A stretch of 15,676 nt of DNA, taken from assembly GCA_902803015.1 (NCBI GenBank), contig CADCOL010000089.1, positions 1-15,676 on the forward strand. Reading direction: 5' to 3'. Source of the stretch: an uncultured Lachnospiraceae bacterium (lineage in GTDB: Bacteria > Bacillota > Clostridia > Lachnospirales > Lachnospiraceae). This document shows, piece after piece, positions 7,960 to 14,073 of this stretch. Positions within the stretch are counted from its first letter, which is position 1. Every line of letters begins with the position of its first letter. Both the position numbers and the translations under genes were made by a program. The notes under the pieces are model-generated. The model was not told the origin of the DNA. It saw nothing but the letters and a program-made list of their open reading frames with translations, and made no database searches.

Positions 7960-8029
7960 GATGCCGTGGCCGCAGGAATAGCATAGGTTTCATAGACTGA
8001 AGTTGGTGGTTCGAGTCCACCCGGCATTG
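7960..8029 (+). tRNA. Atypical or degenerate tRNA-like element, CAU anticodon
   Basis: A 70-base cloverleaf can be drawn. The acceptor stem 7960-7966 / 8022-8028 has seven pairs with one G-U, and T8-G9 follow. The D-stem 7969-7972 / 7979-7982 has one C-A mismatch and one G-U, with a short CAGGAA loop containing GG. The anticodon stem 7984-7988 / 7996-8000 has one A-G mismatch, and its loop TTCATAG has U33, anticodon CAU and A37. The variable region is AGTT. The T-arm GGTGG-TTCGAGT-CCACC (8005-8021) is perfect and consensus. The discriminator is G8029 and no CCA is encoded. The T-arm and acceptor convince; the D-arm and anticodon stem are poor. It may therefore be a tRNA pseudogene, a specialised tRNA, or the remnant of an integration site. 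No independent promoter was recognised. Confidence 0.5.
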
Positions 8030-8143
8030 TTAAAATCAGTGTTTTTTGAAAGAATCCGAACCCAAATTGACTTTTGTTTGCGTAATGAGGCGGATTGTAA
8101 TATGCTGAAGATACTTAATAACAGAGGTCATAAGGAAAAACAG

Positions 8144-8854
8144 ATGAAAATACTGATTACAAACGATGACGGAATCGATTCGCCGTTACTAAAGAAACTT
8201 GCCGTTACGGCAAAGCAGTTCGGAGAAGTCTATGTGGTTGCTCCGGATACGCAAAGAAGCGCGGTTTCCCACGGATTTACCTATACCAGACCGATTACGG
8301 TAAAAGAGTATCCGTTCGGAGTGGAAGATGTGAAAGCATATTCCTGCGACGGACTGCCTGCCGATTGTGTACGTGTGGGAATTGGAAATTTCGTACCGGG
8401 AAAACCGGATCTGGTTCTCGCGGGGATTAACCACGGATACAATATCGGCGCGGACATTCAGTATTCCGGAACGGTTGCGGCCGCAATGGAGGCCGCGTTT
8501 GTCGGAGTACATGCGATTGCGGTTTCGCAGGGAATTCACAGCGACGGGCGAATCGCGGATACGTACTTGTCGGAGCTTTTAAAGGAATGTATTGAAAAAC
8601 CGCTTGAGAGAAACCAGGCATGGAATATTAATTTTCCGGATTGTTCCTTTGAAGAATGTAAAGGGATTCAAAGGGATTGTACGGTATCGAAGGATTTATT
8701 CTACGATGACGGATACGAAGAAGAAACGAATGCAGACGGCGCATCCTCGTACAGCATTGTGGCAAGACGAATCTGGAAAGCAACGCCCGGAACGGATTTG
8801 GCGGCGATTATCGCGAATTATGTTTCGGTTGGAATTGTAAACAATATCGGATAA
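8144..8854 (+). CDS. surE: 5'/3'-nucleotidase SurE
   Basis: SurE is a divalent-metal-dependent phosphatase that dephosphorylates nucleoside 5'- and 3'-monophosphates and is tied to nucleotide balance and survival. The protein has 236 residues, slightly shorter than the usual 245-260. It begins with the canonical MKILITNDDG; D8 and D9 are metal ligands. S39 in RSAVSHG and N96 in AGINHGYN complete the metal site, and YSGTVAAAMEA at 107-117 is the SurE signature. ATG at 8144 is chosen because the family starts exactly there and AAGGAA precedes it; an in-frame ATG at 8102 would add 14 unrelated residues. The gene lies 220 bases beyond the C-S lyase, with the tRNA-like element between, and no terminator separates them. 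It could be read from the upstream operon. The C-terminus NYVSVGIVNNIG corresponds to the family's last strand but lacks further extension. Confidence 0.93.
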   Translation: MKILITNDDGIDSPLLKKLAVTAKQFGEVYVVAPDTQRSAVSHGFTYTRPITVKEYPFGVEDVKAYSCDGLPADCVRVGIGNFVPGKPDLVLAGINHGYNIGADIQYSGTVAAAMEAAFVGVHAIAVSQGIHSDGRIADTYLSELLKECIEKPLERNQAWNINFPDCSFEECKGIQRDCTVSKDLFYDDGYEEETNADGASSYSIVARRIWKATPGTDLAAIIANYVSVGIVNNIG

Positions 8855-8881
8855 AAAAATTTTTAAAAAAACCGAATAATT

Positions 8882-8912
8882 TGTTGGACATGTGTTGGAC
8901 AAGGAGTGTTAT
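8882..8912 (+). promoter_or_regulatory. Tandem TGTTGGACA repeat with possible promoter
   Basis: The 9-bp sequence TGTTGGACA occurs at 8882-8890 and again at 8893-8901, an 11-bp period that puts both copies on the same face of the helix. TGGACA at 8885-8890 can serve as a -35 box, with TGTTAT at 8907-8912 as a weak -10 (16-bp spacing). The arrangement suggests an activator or repressor site in front of the small exported protein gene. The repeat is seen directly; the promoter reading is tentative. Confidence 0.35.
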
Positions 8913-8956
8913 CCTTTGGAAAACAAAGCAGATAATCCCTTGGGAGGGCACAAATT

Positions 8957-9322
8957 ATGAAGAAAATATTCGGTTATTTATTGGGATTCATTCTCATTAT
9001 CGTAGCTGTTAACGCATTCTGCCCCGAGGTGGGAGCGGTATTAAAAAAACATATTCCGGTTGTCGGAAATGAAGTGGTAACCATGGCGGAGGATATTGCA
9101 GGAACCGGTCTTGAACAGGCAGGTGTGCAGGCCGAAGATCGTGAGACCGCAAATCGGATTATCCACGATGTGTGCGATTTCATTCATGTCGGATTCGATT
9201 ATTACGCAACGGAAGATGAAGCGTTGAAGGACCGGGTTACGGCGGATTTTAACGATCTCGTGGCACTCGGAGGCGAAGAACTTGCGGAACTGATTTCCCA
9301 GGACTGGTTTGAAATCCTGTAA
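8957..9322 (+). CDS. Small exported or membrane-anchored protein of unknown function
   Basis: This 121-residue protein matches no family I recognise. A short basic start (MKK) is followed by a hydrophobic stretch at about residues 4-21, then a Cys at 22 within NAFCPEVG. The context is not a good lipobox, so the stretch is either a signal peptide or a single membrane anchor. The remainder (about 95 residues) is acidic and predicted mostly helical, rich in Glu and Asp. It has two aromatic-rich patches, DFIHVGFDYYAT near 60-70% of the chain and QDWFEIL at the very end, and would lie outside the cytoplasm. GGGAGG lies 9 bases before the ATG, giving a confident start. The gene stands alone between a repeat-bearing promoter region and the terminator at 9376-9406. 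It could be a structural or stress-related envelope protein; no function is claimed. Confidence 0.72.
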   Translation: MKKIFGYLLGFILIIVAVNAFCPEVGAVLKKHIPVVGNEVVTMAEDIAGTGLEQAGVQAEDRETANRIIHDVCDFIHVGFDYYATEDEALKDRVTADFNDLVALGGEELAELISQDWFEIL

Positions 9323-9375
9323 ACGGTTCCCATTCAAATCGTTTTTTGGGAGAAAGCAAATAAGAATACAAAAGG

Positions 9376-9406
9376 CGGCACTGTGCTTCGGCACGGTGCC
9401 GTTTTT
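9376..9406 (+). terminator. Rho-independent terminator
   Basis: An 11-bp GC-rich stem (9376-9386 with 9391-9401, one G-U pair) closes on a TTCG tetraloop and is followed by five T. A run of A precedes the stem. It ends the transcript of the small exported protein gene and separates it from the TetR regulon. Confidence 0.93.
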
Positions 9407-9446
9407 GTTATGTACAGAGCTGAGTAATGAAATTTAAAAAAAGTAC

Positions 9447-9475
9447 TTGACGGCTAATTGCAATTAGCCTATAAT
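9447..9475 (+). promoter_or_regulatory. Sigma-A promoter of the TetR operon
   Basis: The -35 box TTGACG (9447-9452) and a perfect -10 box TATAAT (9470-9475) are separated by exactly 17 bp. Transcription should start near 9482. The spacer is almost entirely occupied by an operator palindrome, so repressor binding would directly exclude RNA polymerase. Confidence 0.9.
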
Positions 9476-9495
9476 GAGGCTAATCCAAATTAGCC
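9452..9495. promoter_or_regulatory. Two GGCTAAT palindromic operators
   Basis: Operator 1 (9452-9469) is a perfect 18-bp palindrome with half-site GGCTAATTG and fills the promoter spacer. Operator 2 (9478-9495) has the same outer arms, GGCTAAT and ATTAGCC, with a four-base imperfect centre, and covers the start of transcription. Their centres are 26 bp apart. This is the expected layout for autorepression by the TetR protein encoded 46 bases downstream. Assignment of the site to that protein is inference from proximity. Confidence 0.85.
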
Positions 9496-9540
9496 AAACA
9501 AAGTGTGGATCGGGTAACGAACTGTGCAGAAAGGAAAAAC

Positions 9541-10206
9541 ATGGATACAAAGCAAAGAATACTGGACGAAGCACTGACACTGTTTTCCGAAAAGGGATAT
9601 GCCAATGTATATGTGGCGGATATTGCCGAACGCGTCGGCATTAAGGCACCGTCGCTTTACAAGCACTATAAGAACAAGCAGGCGATTTTTGATGCCATTC
9701 TCGAAGAGATGAACCGTCGTTTTCTGGAAACGGCAGGCGCACTTCAGATAAACGGAGCGGATGCGGTGGCGGATGCGGACATTTATAAAACCATATCGGA
9801 GGATCAGCTGCTTGGTCTCGGAAGAAATCTGTTTTTATACTTCCTGCACGACGATTACACAAGGCGTTTTCGTAAAATGCTTACCATTGAACAGTTTCAT
9901 GATAAAAGACTCGCGGATGTGTATATGAAGCAGTATGCGGACGATCCGCTTTCCTATCAGGGGATGCTGTTTGGTCTGATGGTTTCGGCAGGTGTTTTAA
10001 AAACGGACAATGTGCAGATTATGACATTGCATTTTTACGCACCGATTTACATGCTATTAACCATTTGTGACCGGGATCCGGAACGTGAGCCGGAAGCGCT
10101 GAATCTGCTGGATGCGCATATCCGTCAGTTTAATTCTCTGTATGCAAGAGATGAAGATCAGGTAAATGAAAACAAAAAGAAGACAAACCGGAGGAATAAA
10201 TCATGA
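9541..10206 (+). CDS. TetR/AcrR family transcriptional regulator
   Basis: This 221-residue repressor has the TetR layout: an N-terminal helix-turn-helix (about residues 4-50, with the recognition segment VADIAERVGIKAPSLYKHYKNK) and a variable helical ligand domain. ATG at 9541 is chosen because AAGGA sits 5 bases upstream and the HTH begins at the usual place; the GTG further upstream lacks a site. It is preceded by a promoter bearing two palindromes, and its stop overlaps the next start as ATGA. It is therefore probably an autorepressor that also controls the flavoprotein gene. The inducer is unknown; a quinone, electrophile or similar redox-active compound is plausible given the partner. 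The C-terminal tail is lysine-rich (KNKKKTNRRNKS-like) and encodes the Shine-Dalgarno of the next gene. Confidence 0.92.
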   Translation: MDTKQRILDEALTLFSEKGYANVYVADIAERVGIKAPSLYKHYKNKQAIFDAILEEMNRRFLETAGALQINGADAVADADIYKTISEDQLLGLGRNLFLYFLHDDYTRRFRKMLTIEQFHDKRLADVYMKQYADDPLSYQGMLFGLMVSAGVLKTDNVQIMTLHFYAPIYMLLTICDRDPEREPEALNLLDAHIRQFNSLYARDEDQVNENKKKTNRRNKS

Positions 10207-10919
10207 AAATTACAGTAATAAACGGTACCGAAAAACATGGTGTGACATACAGAATGAAGGAAATCTTTCTGGAGGAATTCAGAAATGATGCGGAGATTAC
10301 GGAGTACTATCTTCCAAAGGATTGTCCGGGCTTTTGCTGCGGATGTACGCAGTGTTTCCGGGAACAACAGCATTTGTGCAAGGATGCAGAGTATGTTCAA
10401 AGGATTGAAAAATCCCTTTTGGAAGCGGACCTTTTAGTGTTTACTTCACCGGCATATGTATTCCATACCACAGGCGCCATGAAAGCAATGCTCGATCATT
10501 TCGGGTATCGCTGGATGCCGCACAGACCTGCCAAAGAGATGTTCGGGAAAAGAGCCGTTATCATTACGCAGTGTCTCGGTTCAGGTGGCAAATCCACCGC
10601 AAAGGATATTAAGGACAGCCTTTCCTGGTGGGGCGTTACGGAGATTAAAGTAATCAGCTTTAAGTTGATGTCAGAGATTGACTGGAATAAAATCGAGGAA
10701 AAAAAGAAAGCGGATTTTCAAAAGAAACTTTCCAAAATCGCAAAAAAGATGCATGCCATTGACTATACAAAACCTGCACATACAGGCCTTGGTACCAGGT
10801 TTAAATTCTATGCGGTTCGTATGCTTCAGACTAGTCTCGGCAAGCAGAATCCCGAATACACCGATTACAAATACTGGAAAGCGAACGGCTGGATTGATAA
10901 GGTAAGACCGTGGAAATAA
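10203..10919 (+). CDS. Flavodoxin-fold NAD(P)H-dependent oxidoreductase with Isf-like Cys motif
   Basis: This 238-residue protein belongs to the NADPH-dependent FMN reductase / iron-sulfur flavoprotein superfamily. The N-terminus KITVINGTEKHGVT forms strand 1 and the FMN-phosphate loop. LVFTSPAYVFHTTGAMKAMLDHF (about 85-107) is the second flavin-binding region typical of the family. Between them lie C41, C45, C46, C48, C51 and C59. The spacing C45-x2-C48-x2-C51-x7-C59 fits the compact [4Fe-4S] motif of Isf proteins, so a cluster is possible, although many relatives with similar cysteines lack one. A basic C-terminal extension (about 185-238) is of unknown role. The ATGA overlap with the TetR gene and the strong CGGAGG 8 bases upstream indicate coupled expression. 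Likely role is reduction of quinones, nitro compounds or disulfides using NAD(P)H or ferredoxin; the substrate is not evident. Confidence 0.85.
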   Translation: MKITVINGTEKHGVTYRMKEIFLEEFRNDAEITEYYLPKDCPGFCCGCTQCFREQQHLCKDAEYVQRIEKSLLEADLLVFTSPAYVFHTTGAMKAMLDHFGYRWMPHRPAKEMFGKRAVIITQCLGSGGKSTAKDIKDSLSWWGVTEIKVISFKLMSEIDWNKIEEKKKADFQKKLSKIAKKMHAIDYTKPAHTGLGTRFKFYAVRMLQTSLGKQNPEYTDYKYWKANGWIDKVRPWK

Positions 10920-10949
10920 GGTAAGAGAATATCGATAACACTTAAAGAA

Positions 10950-10983
10950 AAGAAGGAGGTTGGCAGCAGCTGACCTCTTTCTT
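10950..10983 (+). terminator. Probable terminator after the flavoprotein gene
   Basis: A hairpin of about 15 bp (10950-10964 with 10969-10983, several G-U pairs) has an AGCA loop, and its 3' arm is T-rich (CTCTTTCTT). There is no clean T-run after the stem, so termination is less certain than at 9376. It lies between the flavoprotein stop and the LytTR promoter, where a terminator is expected. The GGAGG inside the 5' arm is not followed by a usable start codon. Confidence 0.55.
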
Positions 10984-11025
10984 CATGCCGTTTACCCGCA
11001 TTTTCATACCGAATACCGATTTTTT

Positions 11026-11054
11026 ATGACAAAATGAAACACAGGGATTAAGAT
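11026..11054 (+). promoter_or_regulatory. Promoter of the LytTR operon with upstream tandem repeat
   Basis: The -35 box ATGACA (11026-11031) and -10 box TAAGAT (11049-11054) are spaced by 17 bp. Just upstream, ATACCGA occurs twice without a gap at 11006-11012 and 11013-11019. The repeat could be part of a regulator site, possibly for the LytTR protein itself, but it is short and may be chance. Confidence 0.55.
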
Positions 11055-11095
11055 AGAATCATCAAAACGATATGCGCGTATCGGAGGAAAGAAAA

Positions 11096-11536
11096 ATGAT
11101 TTTTAAATTGAACATAGACAGGGATTGCAGGGAAGAAATCATTGCAAATGTGCATGAACGAACTCCGCTCATAGATAAAATCGAGAGACTGGTTACACAG
11201 GACGGAGGTCCGGATCAGCTGACGGGATACACGGAAGACGAAATCGTAATCATTAATATCGGCGATATTGAATGTCTTGTTGTGGAAGACGAAAAAACAT
11301 TTGCAATCTGCAACGCCGGAAAACGTTATCTGATTCGAAAACGTTTATATGAGCTTGAAGAAATTCTTCCCGAAGAGTTTGTCAAATTAAGTAAATCGGC
11401 AATTGCCAACCGCGGTAAAATCGTAAAATTCAAAGTGCAGCTTTCCGGTGCGGTGGATGCGGTTTTTGAAAGCGGAAATGTGGAGTGTATCTCAAGAAGA
11501 TGTTTTGCTGAGATGAAAAGGAGATATGGATTATGA
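11096..11536 (+). CDS. LytTR-domain DNA-binding regulator
   Basis: This 146-residue protein consists of a short N-terminal region (about 1-45) and a LytTR DNA-binding domain (about 48-144). There is no response-regulator receiver domain. Domain features include IVIINIGDIECLVVEDEKT, the YLIRKRLYELEEILP segment, and FVKLSKSAIANRGKIVKF, which corresponds to the conserved F-x-R-x-H/S-x-S-x-x-V/I-N core. ATG at 11096 follows CGGAGGAAAG with good spacing; an upstream in-frame ATG at 11072 has no ribosome site. The stop overlaps the next start (ATGA). This single-domain LytTR plus DUF3021 membrane protein arrangement is widespread in Firmicutes. It resembles the LytTR regulatory systems in which the membrane partner inhibits the regulator. 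The regulator probably controls its own operon. Confidence 0.9.
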   Translation: MIFKLNIDRDCREEIIANVHERTPLIDKIERLVTQDGGPDQLTGYTEDEIVIINIGDIECLVVEDEKTFAICNAGKRYLIRKRLYELEEILPEEFVKLSKSAIANRGKIVKFKVQLSGAVDAVFESGNVECISRRCFAEMKRRYGL

Positions 11537-11946
11537 AAAAGTTTATGAAGGAATTCTGTATAAGAGGACTCATGTTCGCAGCGGGAGGCCCGATGATCAC
11601 GGCAATCGTATGGTTCTGCTTACAGAAAGCCGGGGTGATCAGTACCCTTACAGTGAATGAAGTGGTAATTGCGATTCTCTCCACAAGCGTGATGGCTTTT
11701 ATTGCAGCCGGAATCTCCGTGATTCATCAGACGGAAAATGTACCGAAAGCATTCGCAGCACTGATTCAGGCATCGGTTTTGTACGTGGATTATCTGGGAT
11801 TCTATCTCATAAATGGCTGGATTCCGTTAAACAGAGTCTGGATTTTTACGGTAATCTTTTTTGCGGTATTCGGAATCACCTGGTTCATCATTTATATTTC
11901 TATCAAAACGAAGGTTGATAAGATGAATAAGGCGCTGAACCAGTAA
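11533..11946 (+). CDS. DUF3021 family four-helix membrane protein
   Basis: This 137-residue integral membrane protein has four hydrophobic segments at about 11-32, 43-66, 76-96 and 103-126. It starts with the basic MKKFMKEFCIRG and ends with a short charged tail at 127-137 (KTKVDKMNKALNQ-like). Length and topology match DUF3021 proteins, which are almost always encoded directly after a LytTR regulator. The four-base overlap with that gene supports a stoichiometric pair. By analogy with described LytTR/membrane-inhibitor pairs it may hold the regulator at the membrane and release it on an envelope signal; this is inference. The acyltransferase gene follows after 43 bases and is the obvious first candidate target or co-operon partner. 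Confidence 0.85.
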   Translation: MKKFMKEFCIRGLMFAAGGPMITAIVWFCLQKAGVISTLTVNEVVIAILSTSVMAFIAAGISVIHQTENVPKAFAALIQASVLYVDYLGFYLINGWIPLNRVWIFTVIFFAVFGITWFIIYISIKTKVDKMNKALNQ

Positions 11947-11989
11947 TCGAAAAAACACTGTTTGAAAACTAAGATTAAGGAAAAGGATT

Positions 11990-13087
11990 ATGAATAATCA
12001 AAGAAAACACTATTTGGATAATATTCGTTGGGTGGTTACACTTGTAGTTGTTCTTTATCATGTATTTTATATGTACAATGCCGAGATAATCGCAGGCGTG
12101 GTTGGAAAGATTACCAATCTCGACGTGCAGTACTTCGATGCATTTCAATACATGGTTTATCCCTGGTTAATGCCGATTTTCTTTATCGTTTCCGGTATCA
12201 GCTCCAAACTGTATCTGGATAATCACACCGGTAAGGAATTTGCAAAGGACAGAACAAGAAGACTCCTTGTACCTACAACAATCGGACTTTTGACATTCCA
12301 GTTTTTACAGGGAATTCTGAATATACAGCTAAGCGATGCTTACGAAACCATGTCGGCAATTCCGTTTCCCGGAAATTTGATCGGAATCACGATTGCAACC
12401 ATTCTTTCCGGGGTCGGTGTTCTTTGGTATATGCAGCTTTTGTGGCTGATCTGCATGATACTTTTGTTGATTCGTGTCATCGAAAAAGGGCGACTTTTAA
12501 AGGTCGCCGAAAAAACTCCCATATGGCTGGTATTCCTCTTTGCGATTCCTGTCTGGGGAGCGGGACAGATTCTGAATACGCCGATTATAGTAGTATATCG
12601 GTTTGGCTTCTATCTGGCATTCTTCCTGCTTGGATATTTCGTATTCTCAAGCGAGCAGGTAATGGAGAAGATGAAAAAACTGTTTCCGGTTTTTGCAGGC
12701 ATTGCACTCGCACTTTGCGTGGCGTTTGTCGTACTTTACTTCGGAGAAAATTATGCGGACAAACCGATTAACAGAGGACCTTTGTATGCGGCATATGCAT
12801 ACTTCGGAAGTCTTGCGATTCTGTCGGGTTTTGCAAAGTTCTTCGATTTCCGAAATTCCTTTACCGCATGGATGTGCAAACACAGCCTTGGGCTTTACAT
12901 GTTTCATTATCTCGGCATTTCGGCCGTTGCCTTATTTATAGCAAAGAAGGGACTTCTGCCTGCCGGAGTAATCTATCCGTTAAGCCTCCTTGCCGGACTT
13001 GCAGCCGGCATCGGATTTTATGAGATTATCTCCCGTATTCCGGTGTATCGCTGGACGGTGCTGGGGATTAAAAAAATGAAGAAATAA
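11990..13087 (+). CDS. Acyltransferase-3 family membrane protein
   Basis: This 365-residue polytopic membrane protein belongs to the acyltransferase-3 family, which transfers acetyl, succinyl or other acyl groups onto cell-surface carbohydrates or small molecules. The N-terminal signature HYLDNIRWVV at 7-16 is followed by VVLYHVFYM in the first membrane helix. Its H24 is the family's essential histidine. YPWLMPIFFIVSGISS (about 58-73) is the conserved second/third-helix region, and KDRTRRLLVP follows with the conserved arginines. About ten membrane segments can be counted. The sequence resembles the MdoC/OpgC-like subgroup more than OatA, and there is no extracytoplasmic SGNH domain. AAGGAAAAGGA precedes the ATG. 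It lies 43 bases after the DUF3021 gene without a terminator, so it is probably co-transcribed with the LytTR pair, suggesting regulated surface modification. Confidence 0.88.
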   Translation: MNNQRKHYLDNIRWVVTLVVVLYHVFYMYNAEIIAGVVGKITNLDVQYFDAFQYMVYPWLMPIFFIVSGISSKLYLDNHTGKEFAKDRTRRLLVPTTIGLLTFQFLQGILNIQLSDAYETMSAIPFPGNLIGITIATILSGVGVLWYMQLLWLICMILLLIRVIEKGRLLKVAEKTPIWLVFLFAIPVWGAGQILNTPIIVVYRFGFYLAFFLLGYFVFSSEQVMEKMKKLFPVFAGIALALCVAFVVLYFGENYADKPINRGPLYAAYAYFGSLAILSGFAKFFDFRNSFTAWMCKHSLGLYMFHYLGISAVALFIAKKGLLPAGVIYPLSLLAGLAAGIGFYEIISRIPVYRWTVLGIKKMKK

Positions 13088-13138
13088 AGTTAAATATTAA
13101 TATTGAATGGGTGCCTGTTTGACTTTTACGCTTACATG

Positions 13139-13167
13139 TTGACAATGACAATCGCAAGAGATAGAAT
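13139..13167 (+). promoter_or_regulatory. Sigma-A promoter of the alpha/beta hydrolase gene
   Basis: A perfect -35 box TTGACA (13139-13144) and TAGAAT (13162-13167) are 17 bp apart. Transcription should start near 13174, giving a leader of about 38 bases. Inverted repeats begin within the -10 box and cover the start site. Confidence 0.85.
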
Positions 13168-13196
13168 ATATCAAAAAGATATATCATATTGATATA
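13166..13196. promoter_or_regulatory. Overlapping TATATC inverted repeats, candidate operator
   Basis: ATATATC (13166-13172) and GATATAT (13178-13184) form a 7-bp inverted repeat around five A. An overlapping 17-bp palindrome, TATATCA-TAT-TGATATA, spans 13180-13196. The result is three or four related half-sites stacked from the -10 box through the transcription start. This could be a repressor site for the hydrolase gene. The sequence is AT-rich, so part of the symmetry may be fortuitous. Confidence 0.5.
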
Positions 13197-13211
13197 AAGA
13201 GAGAAATATAG

Positions 13212-14012
13212 ATGAGGAAACATAAAGTGAACATTGCATATATCATATTAAAAATCGTAATGATTGTTCTGATTGTGTATTTCGCAACGGATTGTATCAT
13301 GCAGACGATCTCCTATTCTTTCTATAAGGGCAATAAGCAGTTAAAAGAAGTTACATACACGCCGGAGGAAATACAGATTAATGAATCCTTTTACGGCTAT
13401 GCTTACAACCAGGACGCGGATTCGGACAAGGTAATCCTGTTCTTCGGCGGTTCTATGTACATTGCATACAATACCGTCGGAATGTACGGCGGACAGTTTG
13501 ACTGTCCTGTATTATCCATGGATTATTACGGCACGCAGAAAAGCAAGGGCAGAATGAATCTAAAATCCATGCAGCGTTCTGCGGAAGAGTTATATGATTA
13601 TGCCAAAGCAAAATATCCGGAAAAAGAAATCTACGTTTTCGGACACAGTTACGGATGCGGAATGGCAGCCTATCTGGCAAGCGTAAGAGAGTGTAAACAC
13701 CTGGTACTGGCTTCCGGATACCGGACAAGTGCGGATCTGTATAATAAGATTACACCGATTTTCTGGGGACCGATGCAGGTATTTATTAAGAACAATATCC
13801 GTGTGGATAAGTATGCAGCAAATACGAGATGTCCCGTAACGGTAATCGGTTCCGATTCGGATACTACGTTGGACGAAAAAATGCAACGTAAAGTTGCGGC
13901 TTTATATGCGAATGCGGATTGTAAGATTTTTGCGGGAATCAAACATGAAGATTATTTCGTAACGGATGATGTAATCCGCTATGTGAAAGAAACGGTATTG
14001 GATTGTAAATAA
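13212..14012 (+). CDS. Membrane-anchored alpha/beta hydrolase
   Basis: This 266-residue protein has one N-terminal membrane segment (about 9-28) and a compact alpha/beta-hydrolase domain from about residue 72, most likely on the outer face of the membrane. The oxyanion region is FFGGSMY at 77-83. The nucleophile elbow is G144-H145-S146-Y147-G148. The acid is probably D217 (or D215) in GSDSDTTLD, and the histidine is H245 in IKHEDYF. This is a complete Ser-Asp-His triad in the usual order. The family includes esterases, lipases and acyl hydrolases; the substrate cannot be told. The neighbouring acyltransferase-3 makes a deacylase or acyl-carbohydrate esterase an attractive but unproven guess. 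It has its own promoter and candidate operator upstream, and its start follows AAGAGAG 9 bases away. Confidence 0.86.
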   Translation: MRKHKVNIAYIILKIVMIVLIVYFATDCIMQTISYSFYKGNKQLKEVTYTPEEIQINESFYGYAYNQDADSDKVILFFGGSMYIAYNTVGMYGGQFDCPVLSMDYYGTQKSKGRMNLKSMQRSAEELYDYAKAKYPEKEIYVFGHSYGCGMAAYLASVRECKHLVLASGYRTSADLYNKITPIFWGPMQVFIKNNIRVDKYAANTRCPVTVIGSDSDTTLDEKMQRKVAALYANADCKIFAGIKHEDYFVTDDVIRYVKETVLDCK

Positions 14013-14030
14013 AGTGAATATGGTTATACT
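14003..14030 (+). promoter_or_regulatory. Promoter of the PadR gene
   Basis: TATACT (14025-14030) is a good -10 box, paired with a weaker TTGTAA (14003-14008) at 16 bp that overlaps the stop codon of the hydrolase gene. The inverted repeat overlapping the -10 box supports this being the regulated promoter. Confidence 0.55.
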
Positions 14031-14051
14031 ACTACGAAAAAGATGGTAGTA
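14027..14051. promoter_or_regulatory. TACTAC...GTAGTA inverted repeat, candidate PadR operator
   Basis: TACTAC (14027-14032) and its exact inverse GTAGTA (14046-14051) are separated by 13 bases and cover the -10 box and transcription start of the PadR gene. PadR-family proteins commonly autoregulate through inverted repeats in this position. Binding by this PadR is inferred from location. Confidence 0.6.
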
Positions 14052-14073
14052 CGTATTCCGGAGAGAAGGGAAA

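Noticed and set aside
8067..8101. TTGACT as a SurE promoter
   Set aside because: No -10 box stands at 16-18 bp; the nearest TAAT-like sequence is more than 22 bp away.
8003..8143. Upstream extension of SurE
   Set aside because: It reads through the T-arm of the tRNA-like element, and SurE proteins start exactly at MKILITNDDG.
8852..8872. A/T runs after SurE as a terminator
   Set aside because: The symmetry is only A-run against T-run with no GC stem, so an intrinsic terminator is not supported.
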